From Synechococcus sp. KORDI-52 (lineage in GTDB: Bacteria; Cyanobacteriota; Cyanobacteriia; PCC-6307; Cyanobiaceae): 64,000 bases of DNA. The notes under the pieces were generated by a model. It was not told where the DNA came from, made no database searches, and was given only the letters and a program-made list of their open reading frames with translations. The translations under genes were made by a program, and so were the position numbers. How positions within the stretch are numbered: position 1 is the stretch's first letter; each line of letters begins with the position of its first letter. The stretch is from positions 1,736,001-1,800,000 of the forward strand of contig NZ_CP006271.1 in assembly GCF_000737595.1 (NCBI RefSeq), in the 5' to 3' direction. Positions 43,673-53,331 of the stretch are shown here, in pieces.

Positions 43673-46399
43673 CATGAGCTGATCCAAGGCAAGAGACAAG
43701 CTCTGGTCCATGGCAATGGAACGACCATCACTGACGACAATTCGCGCAAGCGAGGGCAGGCCCACTTTGCTGGTGCGAAGGTAGACGGGCTCAACATATA
43801 GAAGAGCTGAGCCAACGGGAAGAACCAGCAGATTGCCTTGAACGAGTTCAAGATCGCCCTGATCCCATAGGCCGAACACTTTGCTGACCTCTGGATCTTG
43901 ATGAATCAGAGCTTGGACTTGTTCTGGACCGAGAATATTTTTGTCTTTAGGGAAATCGATCAGTTCCAATTGCCCGTAATGATCGCCATCATTTCGGGCA
44001 GCCAACCATGCGGTGAGGTTTGGCCTTTCCAAGGGAGTCAATGGCTGCAGCAATAAAAATTCTGAGTTGGTATTGTCCTGCAGTTGGGCCGTAACGTGGT
44101 ATGGCTCAACATCAACTTTTTGACCACCGTAGATCTCACTTGGAACCTGCCAAACATCATCACCGCTGTAGAAGACCCTGGGATCTTCGACGTGGTATCG
44201 CTTCAGCTGACTGACCTGAACGTTAAAAAAGTCCTCAGGAACTCTCCGGTGATCACGAACCAATGAGGGCATCGACTGCATCGGTTCAAACAAGCCCGGG
44301 AAAGCGCGATTCCAGGCAATCACTATCGGATCCTGAGGTTCCGAGATAAAAAAGCGAACACTGCCGTTGTAAGCATCGACAATCGCTTTCACCGAGTTTC
44401 TTAGATACCGATCAGGATCTTCTGGTGATACTGCTGCGCTATAGGCCAAGGTGGAACTGTGGGTGTAACCCTCGACAACCCAATACTGGTGTTGGTTCCG
44501 TTGATCAGAATCTCCTTGCTTCGTCGTCATGAATCCGGGAGGAGGATTCGGTATCGAAATCAGGTAAGGGTCACCACGGAAATCAATGAACGGGGCGATG
44601 GCAGCCACTCGACTTCGCACTTCACGCCGAATCAAGATTTTGGAGTCAGTATTGATTGCACTAGTTGTGAGCAGACGTAGCTCTCGAAGATAAACAGCAG
44701 CTGCACATCGTTGAAGCCAAGACCCAATTGATACCCCACCCGATCCTCGATAGTGAGTCATCACATTGAGATCTCCCTCGGGATAATCGAATTCCGGGAT
44801 CTGTGTTGGAACAACGGCGTAGGGGGAAGGCAGCATGCCGTAGTACAGCGCGGCATCGCCAACAGGAATCGCCTGTTCGACCTCTGATCGATCAATTCCC
44901 AGCCCTTCATTTCCCGTGATTCGAGTATCCGTCCCGAGATCACTGATGAAATAGGAAGGCAAGCCGTCATAACTACGCTCATTCACGGGACTGACGGTGA
45001 AGCCATATCCGTGGGTGAAGATGAAATGACGGTTCTGCCAGGTTCTGGATCGGCGCGGCAAGGCGGACTGATCCAATTCACGGGCCGAGAGAATCACCTG
45101 TTGTGCCGAATCGCTCTGTTGATTGAGCGGATAACGATCAACGGCCGCATTGGAAAAGCGGTAGTAGACCCGCAGTTGCTGCAGTTGTCGGTTGGCTTCC
45201 AGTAAGGGGGCGCTGTCCCACAGGCGCACATTCTCAAGCGTGCTGGCGCCTTGGTCCAGATCAGTTTCGCTGAGCCTTGTCTGCGGTTCGATGACTTGAC
45301 GTTTGATCAGATCCAGCTGAAAGCCCCTTCGCGTGGCATCAATGGCGTAGGTGAGATAACGAGATTGAAGATTGATCTCCTGCGGCCGGACCACAAGCCA
45401 TCGGGTCAATGGTGTGGCGACCATCTCGAGTGCCAGAAGCGATGCCAAAGTCACCACCAGTCCTCGACGCAGCCTTCGCCGACAGGGAAACAGAAGCGCC
45501 AGAGCAATCAGAACAAGCAGCAGTGTTGTGCCAGCTCGGAACGGAAGGGTGAGGTGTTCCTGGAGCCATCCAGCCCCAGCCACAAGGCCGTGTTGGGTCC
45601 AAAGCAGCTGATGTCTTGACAGCCAGACCAGGCCGGCCAATCCCAGCACCAGAAGCGCCGACAGGGATCTGATCAGCTGAACCTGTCGCGGAGCAAAGGC
45701 AGGACTGGTCCAGTCAGAGACGGCTTTCGACCGGGCCAGGCAACACCAGAGTTCAAAGCAGAGCGTGAAGGTGGCGCCTAAAACCCAAAGCTCCAGGGCC
45801 AGATGCAATCCAGCGAAGCGCCCTAATCCGAAGCTCAGATCAGTTCCAAGCAATGGGTCGTCCAGGCCTTGGTCGGGGATCCAGAGGGCTAACGACCAGA
45901 TTCCCCAGGCGCGGCTGACGACAACCACCAGCGACCCTGCAACGATCCTTGCCAACCAAGGCCTCAGGCGCGGCCAGCCCATCGCCAGGGCAATCCCCCC
46001 TGCCTGGATGAGCATCGCAACTGTGCTGATCCGCTGATGAGGCCAAAGATGCTGATCCCAATCGCCCAACTCAAAGGGATCACGGATGGCCAACGCCAGG
46101 AGATCAAGCGTCAGCAATCCACTGATCAGCACCGCTGCAGAACAGAGGGTCAGAGCTGCTCCGTAGGACCAGCCGCTCAGGCTCATCCCCTGGGATGAAC
46201 TCGGCTTCTGTTCTCTGAATTGTCTGCACCAGAGACGAGCTGCCAACAACGGCAACATCGCCAAGCCCGCGAACAGAAGCTGAAGAAGCCAGCGCTTCAA
46301 GAGAACGTGGGTCCATTCGAACTGCTCAAACCAGAGCCACTCGATCTGCATCCGGGCTGCAAAAACAACCAGCGGAAGCAGAAGGAGAAGGCGTCTCAT
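43652..46399 (-). CDS. UPF0182 family membrane protein
   Basis: A 915-residue UPF0182 protein. It has about seven membrane helices in the first 330 residues (for example LLLLPLVVFAARM, FAGLAMLPLLAARLW and TTLLLVLIALALLFPC) and a large soluble domain, probably outside the cytoplasm. Family landmarks include TRRGFQLDLIKRQVIEPQT, FIFTHGYGFTVSPVNE, YYGMLPSPYAVVPT and FPGLFEPMQSMPS. Function unknown. Its ATG overlaps the ftsH stop (TGA at 46396-46398), so it is translationally coupled to FtsH. Its 3' end lies in the peroxiredoxin terminator. Confidence 0.9.
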   Translation of the reverse strand: MRRLLLLLPLVVFAARMQIEWLWFEQFEWTHVLLKRWLLQLLFAGLAMLPLLAARLWCRQFREQKPSSSQGMSLSGWSYGAALTLCSAAVLISGLLTLDLLALAIRDPFELGDWDQHLWPHQRISTVAMLIQAGGIALAMGWPRLRPWLARIVAGSLVVVVSRAWGIWSLALWIPDQGLDDPLLGTDLSFGLGRFAGLHLALELWVLGATFTLCFELWCCLARSKAVSDWTSPAFAPRQVQLIRSLSALLVLGLAGLVWLSRHQLLWTQHGLVAGAGWLQEHLTLPFRAGTTLLLVLIALALLFPCRRRLRRGLVVTLASLLALEMVATPLTRWLVVRPQEINLQSRYLTYAIDATRRGFQLDLIKRQVIEPQTRLSETDLDQGASTLENVRLWDSAPLLEANRQLQQLRVYYRFSNAAVDRYPLNQQSDSAQQVILSARELDQSALPRRSRTWQNRHFIFTHGYGFTVSPVNERSYDGLPSYFISDLGTDTRITGNEGLGIDRSEVEQAIPVGDAALYYGMLPSPYAVVPTQIPEFDYPEGDLNVMTHYRGSGGVSIGSWLQRCAAAVYLRELRLLTTSAINTDSKILIRREVRSRVAAIAPFIDFRGDPYLISIPNPPPGFMTTKQGDSDQRNQHQYWVVEGYTHSSTLAYSAAVSPEDPDRYLRNSVKAIVDAYNGSVRFFISEPQDPIVIAWNRAFPGLFEPMQSMPSLVRDHRRVPEDFFNVQVSQLKRYHVEDPRVFYSGDDVWQVPSEIYGGQKVDVEPYHVTAQLQDNTNSEFLLLQPLTPLERPNLTAWLAARNDGDHYGQLELIDFPKDKNILGPEQVQALIHQDPEVSKVFGLWDQGDLELVQGNLLVLPVGSALLYVEPVYLRTSKVGLPSLARIVVSDGRSIAMDQSLSLALDQLMKKAPPV

Positions 46400-48213
46400 G
46401 GGAGGCCGGCGATGTCTCGGAACCGATCACCGCTGATCGTTTCCTCGGTGATCAAAACGTCTACCAGTTGATCCATCAACTCACGACGCGGTTCAAGCAG
46501 TGCAATGGCTTGCGCCAGAGCATTCTTGGCCAGCTGACGGATCTGAACATCAATGGCCTGGCCTGTGGATTCGGCATAGCCAGGCCGTTGGTTGAACCAA
46601 TCGCGACCCAGAAAAACCTCTGCTCCCGGGCCCTCAAGCGCCATTGGTCCGAGGTTGGAGAATCCGAAGCGGGTCACCATCTCCCTTGCCAGTTGCGCAA
46701 CCATCTGCAGATCTCCACTGGCCCCCTGGGTGATCTCAAGCGATCCGAAGACCACCTGCTCCGCAGCTCGTCCGCCCAGGGCCACCACCAGATCAGCGAG
46801 GCAGGAGGAACGTGTGATCAGCCCGGAATCCAGAACCTCCTCGTCGGGCATGAAGCGGGTGTATCCACCGGCTCCTCCCCGGGGAAGGATCGTTACTTTG
46901 TCCACCTCATTCGCAGCCGGCAGAAGGCTGGCCACCAGGGCATGGCCCACCTCGTGGTAGGCAATGAGACGTTTTTTGGCGCTGTCCTGCAGCGGGCGGT
47001 TGCTCAGGCCCATGGTGATCCGTTCCAAGGCCCCCTCCAGCTGGAACTGACCGATGCGGAGCATGTTCTGGCGAGCGGTCAAAATAGCCGCTTCATTCAG
47101 CAGATTCGCCAGGTCCGCTCCTGAAAAACCAGGCGTCCGGCTCGCCCAATCCGACAATGAGACGGAATCATCGAGGGGCCTTGTTCTGGCGTGCACGGCG
47201 AGGATGGCCTCACGACCACGGCGATCGGGCAGGCCCACATCAATGCGGCGGTCGAAGCGTCCAGGACGCAATAAAGCCGCATCGAGTACGTCGGCACGGT
47301 TCGTTGCGGCAAGAAGGATGACGCCGGAGTTCTCCTCGAATCCATCCATCTCCGTCAGAAGCTGGTTGAGGGTCTGTTCACGTTCATCGTTGCCACCGCC
47401 GATACCCGCTCCACGCTGGCGGCCCACCGCGTCAATCTCATCGATGAAGACGATGCAGGGAGATTTGTCCTTGGCTTGGCGGAAGAGATCGCGGACTCGG
47501 CTGGCACCAACACCAACAAAAAGCTCCACAAACTCAGAGGCCGCCATCGAGAAGAAGGGAACTCCCGCTTCCCCTGCAATGGCCTTGGCAAGAAGGGTTT
47601 TTCCGGTTCCGGGAGGACCGACAAGAAGCACGCCGCGCGGAATCTTGGCGCCGAGCCGAATGAACGCCTCAGGCTGTTTGAGGAAGGTAACCACCTCCTC
47701 GAGTTCCAGCCGTGCATCATTGATGCCAGCCACATCTTCAAAACGAAGCTGCAGGTCTTCCTGGGGTTTCAACCGGGGCTGACTACGGCCAAAACCCAGA
47801 GCACGATTGGCCATCTGGGCTGAACGCTTCAGCAGCAGCGACAGACCAACAACCACGAGGAGGACCAGAACAAGGGTTCCGGCAAGTTCACGCCCTGCCT
47901 CTTCACGACGGATGTCGACCACCGTCAACGGTGTCCCCGAGCTTTCGGCTGCGCGAAGGATCTGGTTGTCGTTGGCGAAAACAGGGACTGTGACCCTTTT
48001 GCCATCGTTGTATTGGACCCGGACCTCCCTTCGCCCAGGAACAAGATCCAGCTGCTTGACCTTTTTCGCGTCAATGTCGCGCAGCAGGGTGGAGTAACTC
48101 ACCGTCTCCCGCTTTGTCCAGAACCCCTGCTTCGGGGAGGGTTCAATCTTCGGAGGGGTCGCTGAACCTTTGGAGCTGTCCGAACCTGCTGCCACGTCAA
48201 CGCTGCGCTTCAT
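46396..48213 (-). CDS. ftsH: FtsH-type ATP-dependent zinc metalloprotease with one membrane segment
   Basis: AAA+ membrane protease, 605 residues. The Walker A is GPPGTGKT (199-206), Walker [11 protein letters not shown] (253-262), the second region of homology includes [10 protein letters not shown] and RPGRFDRRI, and the zinc motif is HEVGH (420-424). Unusually, only one hydrophobic segment is visible (about 111-128, [19 protein letters not shown]); the first helix of standard FtsH is replaced by a polar start ([14 protein letters not shown]). The ATG at 48213 is chosen because further upstream the frame runs opposite rpmF. Its stop overlaps the UPF0182 start. Confidence 0.92.
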   Translation of the reverse strand: MKRSVDVAAGSDSSKGSATPPKIEPSPKQGFWTKRETVSYSTLLRDIDAKKVKQLDLVPGRREVRVQYNDGKRVTVPVFANDNQILRAAESSGTPLTVVDIRREEAGRELAGTLVLVLLVVVGLSLLLKRSAQMANRALGFGRSQPRLKPQEDLQLRFEDVAGINDARLELEEVVTFLKQPEAFIRLGAKIPRGVLLVGPPGTGKTLLAKAIAGEAGVPFFSMAASEFVELFVGVGASRVRDLFRQAKDKSPCIVFIDEIDAVGRQRGAGIGGGNDEREQTLNQLLTEMDGFEENSGVILLAATNRADVLDAALLRPGRFDRRIDVGLPDRRGREAILAVHARTRPLDDSVSLSDWASRTPGFSGADLANLLNEAAILTARQNMLRIGQFQLEGALERITMGLSNRPLQDSAKKRLIAYHEVGHALVASLLPAANEVDKVTILPRGGAGGYTRFMPDEEVLDSGLITRSSCLADLVVALGGRAAEQVVFGSLEITQGASGDLQMVAQLAREMVTRFGFSNLGPMALEGPGAEVFLGRDWFNQRPGYAESTGQAIDVQIRQLAKNALAQAIALLEPRRELMDQLVDVLITEETISGDRFRDIAGLP

Positions 48214-48282
48214 GAAGCCTAGCGATTTGACGCAAGGGGGTTCCAAACGAGACAATCTCGGTTTGGAAATACACCAGGCGCA

Positions 48283-48459
48283 ATGGCCGTCCCGAAGAAG
48301 AAAACATCCAAGGCCAAGCGCAACCAGCGCAGCGCCACATGGAAGGCCAAGGCGGCCGTTGCCGCCCAACGTGCAATGTCGATCGGCAAGTCCGTGTTGA
48401 GTGGTCGCGCTCAGGGATTCGTCTACCCGGTCAGCGAGGCTGAAGAGAGCGAATCCTGA
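48283..48459 (+). CDS. rpmF: 50S ribosomal protein L32
   Basis: A 58-residue L32, too short for many gene callers: it begins [20 protein letters not shown], continues [13 protein letters not shown], and ends in an acidic tail (SEAEESES). It diverges from ftsH across 69 bp. The last 37 bp overlap the end of the converging glycerate kinase gene, an unusually long overlap for a ribosomal protein gene. Confidence 0.95.
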   Translation: MAVPKKKTSKAKRNQRSATWKAKAAVAAQRAMSIGKSVLSGRAQGFVYPVSEAEESES

Positions 48460-49397
48460 ATCGCACGTGGGAGGTGGATTCGCCGCAAGCTTCGATCTGG
48501 ATCCACCTCCACAACAACATCTGCACGCATCTGTTGAAAACTGCTCGATGGCAGCGAGCAAAGAATCATGCGGATGAAACGTTCCAATTCGGAATCAGAT
48601 AGGGATGCTCCCCTCTCTGCCAACAGCGTTTGTTCCTGTTGCCGTTTCCACAACAACGGGGCATTGAAGTCCTTCGGCCTCAATTGCCAGAGCTGATCGA
48701 AGCATCTCCAGACAACTTCGTAGCTGGCCAGGAGTGGTTGAAGTCTGTGGCGCCATTCCAGCTCCTCGGGCGTGAGTGGACTCTCGAGATGGGGCTCGTC
48801 TGCTGCAGGCTCCACTGGTGTACATCCGACAAACCAGCCTTCAAGTATCAGCAGATCGGCCTGGCAGCGGCGCCATCCGTCACGATCACCCCGCCCCTGT
48901 CGTTTGGCTTTATCGAAACAGGGCATCAACACCTCCTGGCCCTGGCGCCACTGCCTGATGCAACTGATCAGCAGATCCAGATCATGGCTGCCTGGAAGGG
49001 CGCGCGGAACGTCCCAGGGGTTGCCGCACATCGCTGCATCAAGCCGTTGAGCCTCGTAATAGAAATCGTCAAGTGACACCACCTGGATCGAGAGCCCAAG
49101 GACCTCTGCGGCAGCTTCGATCCATAGCCCCAGGGTGGTCTTTCCGCATCCCGGCAGAGCACTGAACCCGAGCAGTCGGCGTTCTCCCTGCCATTGCTCC
49201 GCCAGGCTCAGCACTGGCAGACCAATCGACCACAACCAATCAGGCGCAGCTCTGGGGTGCCATTGATCGAGGGCCACCTGGTGGCGCTTCGTCCTGCGCT
49301 GCTCAGCGAACCAGGACTTGAGATCACCCAAATCAAGGTGCTGGAGCAAACGTTCCTGATCGCAGCTCGGAATCAGACGTGGGCCCTCAGGATCCAA
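48423..49397 (-). CDS. D-glycerate 3-kinase (photorespiratory)
   Basis: A 324-residue P-loop kinase of the plant/cyanobacterial GLYK type that phosphorylates D-glycerate to 3-phosphoglycerate, the last step of photorespiration. The Walker A is [14 protein letters not shown] (about residues 77-90). Further signs are [48 protein letters not shown] and [13 protein letters not shown]. Its first 11 bp overlap the end of the ycf20 gene. Confidence 0.9.
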   Translation of the reverse strand: MDPEGPRLIPSCDQERLLQHLDLGDLKSWFAEQRRTKRHQVALDQWHPRAAPDWLWSIGLPVLSLAEQWQGERRLLGFSALPGCGKTTLGLWIEAAAEVLGLSIQVVSLDDFYYEAQRLDAAMCGNPWDVPRALPGSHDLDLLISCIRQWRQGQEVLMPCFDKAKRQGRGDRDGWRRCQADLLILEGWFVGCTPVEPAADEPHLESPLTPEELEWRHRLQPLLASYEVVWRCFDQLWQLRPKDFNAPLLWKRQQEQTLLAERGASLSDSELERFIRMILCSLPSSSFQQMRADVVVEVDPDRSLRRIHLPRAIQDSLSSASLTG

Positions 49398-49698
49398 CTT
49401 TGAACGCCTCCAGAACTACGGCATAAACAAATCCGAGGCGCAGGTTGTCGAGCCAGGGGACTCGGCGACGCCCAAGCACCATGAGCTCACAGGCCACGAG
49501 GGCGTACAACGCTGTGAATGTTCTGACCCCAACGGCATTCGCAAGGTGCACTGTGAGATTGCCACCGATGAAAAAACCGACAAGAAGCAGGAGCAAGGAA
49601 GTACTCCGTCGCCACCATGGGCCAGACCAGGACTGGCGCAGGTCTGCACCCCAATGGCTCTGAAGGCCCGCCAGTCGAGTGCGCTGGATTGAGCTCAT
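49387..49698 (-). CDS. ycf20: Ycf20/DUF565 membrane protein
   Basis: A 103-residue protein of the DUF565 (Ycf20) family, known from cyanobacteria and plastids and linked in algae to photoprotection, though its mechanism is unknown. Two membrane helices are seen (LLLLLVGFFIGGNL and ALYALVACELMVL) and the ending [18 protein letters not shown] matches the family. It overlaps both the HAD gene upstream (ATG at its stop) and glycerate kinase downstream. Confidence 0.82.
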   Translation of the reverse strand: MSSIQRTRLAGLQSHWGADLRQSWSGPWWRRSTSLLLLLVGFFIGGNLTVHLANAVGVRTFTALYALVACELMVLGRRRVPWLDNLRLGFVYAVVLEAFKVGS

Positions 49699-50453
49699 CG
49701 ATCCGGCACCGAAAGCAGATTCTCCAGATACTTCAGCGTCACTGTTCCGTCATGGCAAGAGGCGCCGGAAAGCACGGTCGCCTGTTCCCCAGGGTCACCC
49801 AGGTGATCCAACATCGCAGTGGCCTTGTCATAGGAATCACGCAAAGCATCGGCATCCCAAGGGGAAGGGGTCAGCAGACACCGCAGACCTGCGGCTCTTG
49901 CCGCCGACAGACCTGCAGCGGAATCTTCGACTGCGAGGCTGGCAGCACTGTTGGCCCCACTGCGTTCGAGAGCGAGAAGGTAGCCGTCCGGTGCTGGCTT
50001 TCCCGAAGCAACGTCATCCGATGTCACCACCCCATCGAAGCTGGGGATTTGCGTTTGGATCTGTTCCAGCAGAGCCATCACCGACGCCGATCCGCTGGAG
50101 GTGACGATCCACTGCTGCACGCCGGCGCTGCTCAACTCCTGCAAAAGCCTCTTCACACCGGGACGGAGATGCACATGCCCTTGACGGACCCGTTCCAGGT
50201 AATGGACCCGTTTCCGATCACGCACCTGGTCCAGTTGGTCCTGGCTGAGGGGCACCCCACAGGTTTCAGCATGAAGTTTCACCCTGCGGAGTCCGCCGGG
50301 GATCGCCAGAAGTCTGTTGTACAGCTCTTCATCCCAAACAAAGGGGAGATCCAGCTCCTTGAAGGCCATGTTGAAGGCCGGTCGATGACCGTCCATTTCC
50401 GTATCGGCCAAGGTGCCATCCACATCCCAAAAGACCGCTGAAAGCCTGTTCAC
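49695..50453 (-). CDS. HAD-superfamily phosphatase, CbbY-like
   Basis: A 252-residue HAD hydrolase of the CbbY/beta-phosphoglucomutase-like group. Motif I is FWDVDGTLADTE, motif II lies in IVTSSGSAS, motif III uses the Lys in SGKPAPDGYL, and motif IV is AVEDSAAGLSAARAAG. CbbY proteins dephosphorylate xylulose-1,5-bisphosphate, an inhibitor of Rubisco, but other sugar phosphates are possible. The GTG at 50453 starts the product five residues before the first strand; a GTG at 50474 is also possible. It precedes ycf20 and glycerate kinase in one transcript. Confidence 0.87.
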   Translation of the reverse strand: MNRLSAVFWDVDGTLADTEMDGHRPAFNMAFKELDLPFVWDEELYNRLLAIPGGLRRVKLHAETCGVPLSQDQLDQVRDRKRVHYLERVRQGHVHLRPGVKRLLQELSSAGVQQWIVTSSGSASVMALLEQIQTQIPSFDGVVTSDDVASGKPAPDGYLLALERSGANSAASLAVEDSAAGLSAARAAGLRCLLTPSPWDADALRDSYDKATAMLDHLGDPGEQATVLSGASCHDGTVTLKYLENLLSVPDR

Positions 50454-50506
50454 CTTGAGGAGCAGCAACGGCACAATGCTGGAACATCACCGACTGTTGC
50501 GTTCCC

Positions 50507-52405
50507 TTGCCGGCCGTTCCGCTCCACTGGTCCTGGTCCCTTCCAGCCGTGGTGGAACCATCGCCATTGCGAGGGCTTGATTTGCCGCTGTCGCTGCGTT
50601 GTCTTCTCCGGCGCCGGGGATTCAGCTCGACAGTCGAGGCCGAAACGTTTCTCTCCCCTGGTGATTTACCACCCACCCGCGATCATTTCCCCGATCTCCA
50701 GCAGGCCTGTGCCCGATTGGTGGAGGCCTGCCGATCCCGTGAACGTATCGCCATTTGTGGTGACTACGACGCCGATGGGATGACCAGCACAGCGTTGCTG
50801 TTGCGGGCGTTGGCCCCGCTTGGCGCTGATCCACAGCCAGCGATTCCATCGCGGATGGAGGAGGGATATGGCCTCAATACCGTCATGGTGAAGAGGCTCT
50901 ACGACGATGGAGTGCGACTGCTGGTCACCGTCGACAACGGTGTTGCCGCAAGGGAAGCCCTTGAACTGGCCGCGAGTTTGACCATGGAGGTGATCGTCAC
51001 CGATCACCACACCATCCCGGCGGAACGGCCACCGATGACCGCGCTCATTCATCCGGCCACCACGCCGGAGGGCTCGCCTTACCGCGGACTCGCCGGTGTG
51101 GGGCTGGCCTATGTCCTGGCCCATGCCGTAGCAGAGGCGCTGAACAAACCAGAAGCCATCCGCGTGGCCCGGGATCTGTTTTGCATCGGCACGGTGGCCG
51201 ATATGGCTCCTCTGGTGGGGGCCAACCGCAGCTGGTTGCTGGAGGGGCTGAACCACCTGCATCGCTCCGAGTGCAAGGGCGTGCAAGCGCTTCAGCGCCT
51301 GGCGGGTCTCGGGGAACGTCCGTTGACAGCCGAAGACATCGGGTTTCAGCTTGCACCACGAATCAATGCCGTCGGCCGCCTTGGCGAACCGAAATTGGTG
51401 GTGGATCTGCTCACGGCTGAGGATCCTGATTCAGCCATGGCCCTGGCACGCCGTTGCGATGATTACAACCGCCAGCGACGGGATCTCTGCGACGCAATTG
51501 AAGCGGAGGCCGTGGCGCTCGTCGAAGCGGAGACCAGTGATGCCATCCCATCCTTTTTGCTGCTGGCACAAAGTCACTGGCACCACGGGGTAATTGGCAT
51601 TGTTGCTGCGCGGCTGATGGAGCGATATCACCGCCCCACGGCTCTTCTGGCCGGAGATGGGAATGGAACCCTGCGGGCTTCGGTACGAGGGCCCATCGGT
51701 TTCGCGGTGGATCGTGCCCTCTCCAATTGCAGTGATCTGTTGACCCGTTTTGGAGGCCATCCCGCTGCGGGGGGATTCACCGTCAAAGCGGAGTTTGTGC
51801 ATGACCTGCATGAGCGCCTCTGCGCCGAGGCCGATGGCTGGTTGATGACCCAGGCCGAGGGGCGTCCCGTGCAACCCGACGCTCTGCTGCAGTTGAAGGA
51901 TGTGAACTGGGATCTGTGGCGCCACCTGCAATCCCTGGCCCCCTTCGGCATCGGTCATCCGAAACCTCTCTTCTGGTCGAGGGGAGTGAGCGTTGAGGAT
52001 CGGCGCGACCTCAAGGGAGGGCACCTGGCCCTGACGCTGCGCCAAGGAGACAGTGAGCGTCGCGCCATCGCCTGGCGATGGGATCCATCGGTGCCTGTTC
52101 CCGAGCGTTGTGACGTGGCTTACAGCATTGCGATCAACCGTTGGCAGGGCGAACAGCGTCTGCAGCTGGAGCTCAAGGCCATCCGTGCCCACACAGAGTT
52201 GGTGTTGATCGACCGCGGCTCACGGCAGTACACCGCCCAGTTGACGGAAACCTCAGGCCTGAAGCTCACCAATGGCGAAGGTGAGACGCTTCAGGCGAGC
52301 ATTGAACAAGAAAAATCCCTCACCAGCGATAACGACCTGGCAAGGGATCTTCGGGTGATTCAGTTGATTGAGGAAGCCTCACTGGGATTGGGGCTTCGTC
52401 CTTGA
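50507..52405 (+). CDS. recJ: Single-strand DNA exonuclease RecJ
   Basis: A 632-residue 5'-3' exonuclease of the DHH family used in recombination and mismatch repair. DHH motifs: IAICGDYDADGMTSTALL (motif I), VTVDNGVAA, the eponymous VIVTDHHTIP, then FCIGTVADMAPLVGANR. The DHHA1 part (HHGVIGIVAARLMERYHRPT and RFGGHPAAGGFTV) and a C-terminal OB domain complete it. A TTG start is likely. It diverges from the HAD gene across about 50 bp. Confidence 0.94.
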   Translation: MPAVPLHWSWSLPAVVEPSPLRGLDLPLSLRCLLRRRGFSSTVEAETFLSPGDLPPTRDHFPDLQQACARLVEACRSRERIAICGDYDADGMTSTALLLRALAPLGADPQPAIPSRMEEGYGLNTVMVKRLYDDGVRLLVTVDNGVAAREALELAASLTMEVIVTDHHTIPAERPPMTALIHPATTPEGSPYRGLAGVGLAYVLAHAVAEALNKPEAIRVARDLFCIGTVADMAPLVGANRSWLLEGLNHLHRSECKGVQALQRLAGLGERPLTAEDIGFQLAPRINAVGRLGEPKLVVDLLTAEDPDSAMALARRCDDYNRQRRDLCDAIEAEAVALVEAETSDAIPSFLLLAQSHWHHGVIGIVAARLMERYHRPTALLAGDGNGTLRASVRGPIGFAVDRALSNCSDLLTRFGGHPAAGGFTVKAEFVHDLHERLCAEADGWLMTQAEGRPVQPDALLQLKDVNWDLWRHLQSLAPFGIGHPKPLFWSRGVSVEDRRDLKGGHLALTLRQGDSERRAIAWRWDPSVPVPERCDVAYSIAINRWQGEQRLQLELKAIRAHTELVLIDRGSRQYTAQLTETSGLKLTNGEGETLQASIEQEKSLTSDNDLARDLRVIQLIEEASLGLGLRP

Positions 52406-52416
52406 AAGCGAGGCGA

Positions 52417-52524
52417 TCAGAGTGCGCCGCGTCGGTAGAAGAGAATGAAGATGACAGCTGGACCGGCAATGGTGATCATCGCCAGGGCGGCAAAGTTGGC
52501 GATCAGGTGAATGTCAAAGCCCAT
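52417..52524 (-). CDS. psb30: Photosystem II protein Psb30 (Ycf12)
   Basis: A 35-residue single-helix membrane protein, easily missed by gene callers. It begins [20 protein letters not shown] and ends with ILFYRRGAL; length and pattern are those of Psb30/Ycf12, a small subunit of the photosystem II reaction centre near PsbJ/PsbK. The plus strand encodes nothing convincing here. It lies between recJ, with which it converges, and the Cys-cluster gene, from which it diverges. Confidence 0.95.
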   Translation of the reverse strand: MGFDIHLIANFAALAMITIAGPAVIFILFYRRGAL

Positions 52525-52632
52525 GGCGATGCAGCGCTGTCCAAAATCGTTACGCCACCCAGGCTACGGGGCTCTGTCCCAAGAGCGACGGATTTGTTCT
52601 GATCTCTGTGATGGCTTGTCACAGCTTCAATC

Positions 52633-53007
52633 ATGAGTCGAGCGACGCCGCAATGGACCTGCATCAAACACTGTGGAGCCTGTTGCCGACTCGCTCCGGA
52701 GGAACGCGCTGATGCCCTGGCGGCCTTGAGCGAAGACCAACAACGCACGTACCTGGCCATGGTTGGACCAGACGGCTGGTGCATCCACTACGACACGGGC
52801 AGTCAGCGCTGCACGATTTATGAGGAGCGTCCGGATTTCTGTCGCGTCAGTGGCTTAGGTCGTCTGTTTGATGTTCCCGATGATGAGTTCGATGCCTTCG
52901 CCATCGCCTGTTGCCATCAGCAGATTCGCAGCACCTATGGCGGTCGAAGTGGTGTGATGCGTAGGTTCAAGCGCGCTCAGACCGCAGGAGGTTCTGTTGA
53001 GCAGTGA
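52633..53007 (+). CDS. YkgJ-type cysteine cluster protein
   Basis: A 124-residue protein of the YkgJ/CxxCxxCC family, which is thought to bind zinc or iron. The cysteine cluster is CIKHCGACC near residue 10. Other cysteines are in DGWCIHYD, RCTIYEERPDFCRVSG and ACCHQQI. The RCTIYEERPDFCR block is the family's second motif. Function unknown. The start of the first GDT1 gene lies inside its last codons, so it is part of the same transcript. Confidence 0.88.
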   Translation: MSRATPQWTCIKHCGACCRLAPEERADALAALSEDQQRTYLAMVGPDGWCIHYDTGSQRCTIYEERPDFCRVSGLGRLFDVPDDEFDAFAIACCHQQIRSTYGGRSGVMRRFKRAQTAGGSVEQ

Positions 53008-53329
53008 GCCAACCAGCAGCGAGTCACGCAGCTTTGCTGCCGTTCTCTTCAGCACATTCACCACGGTGTTTGTGGCTGAGCTGGGCGACAAAACACAGTT
53101 GGCGACGTTGTTGCTCTCCGCCCAGTCCGGCTCACCGGTTCTGGTGTTTGTCGGTGCCGCGCTGGCTTTGATTTCCTCCAGCCTTGTCGGGGTTCTGGTG
53201 GGTCAATGGTTGGCCAGAACTCTTCCGCCTGAACGGCTGGAACTCATGGCGGGAGTGCTGATGGTGGCCCTTGGCGTCTGGCTGGGCCTTCAGGCCGCAC
53301 GTTCTCTATGGATCACGTCCGGAAGCTGA
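52997..53329 (+). CDS. TMEM165/GDT1 half-transporter, first copy
   Basis: A 110-residue membrane protein with three helices and the family motif E-L-G-D-K-T (VFVAELGDKTQLATLL), which binds cation in GDT1 proteins. It is half the length of the two-repeat manganese exporters. Translation starts at a TTG preceded 6 bp upstream by AGGAGG (52986-52991), which decides the start. It is followed at once by a second half-sized copy, so the two probably form a hetero-oligomer exporting Mn2+ or exchanging cations for H+. Confidence 0.88.
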   Translation: MSSEPTSSESRSFAAVLFSTFTTVFVAELGDKTQLATLLLSAQSGSPVLVFVGAALALISSSLVGVLVGQWLARTLPPERLELMAGVLMVALGVWLGLQAARSLWITSGS

Positions 53330-53331
53330 CG

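Noticed and set aside
48214-48561. Longer N-terminus for FtsH
   Set aside because: The added 116 residues are Cys/Pro-rich, lie opposite rpmF and its promoter, and contain no normal FtsH helix.
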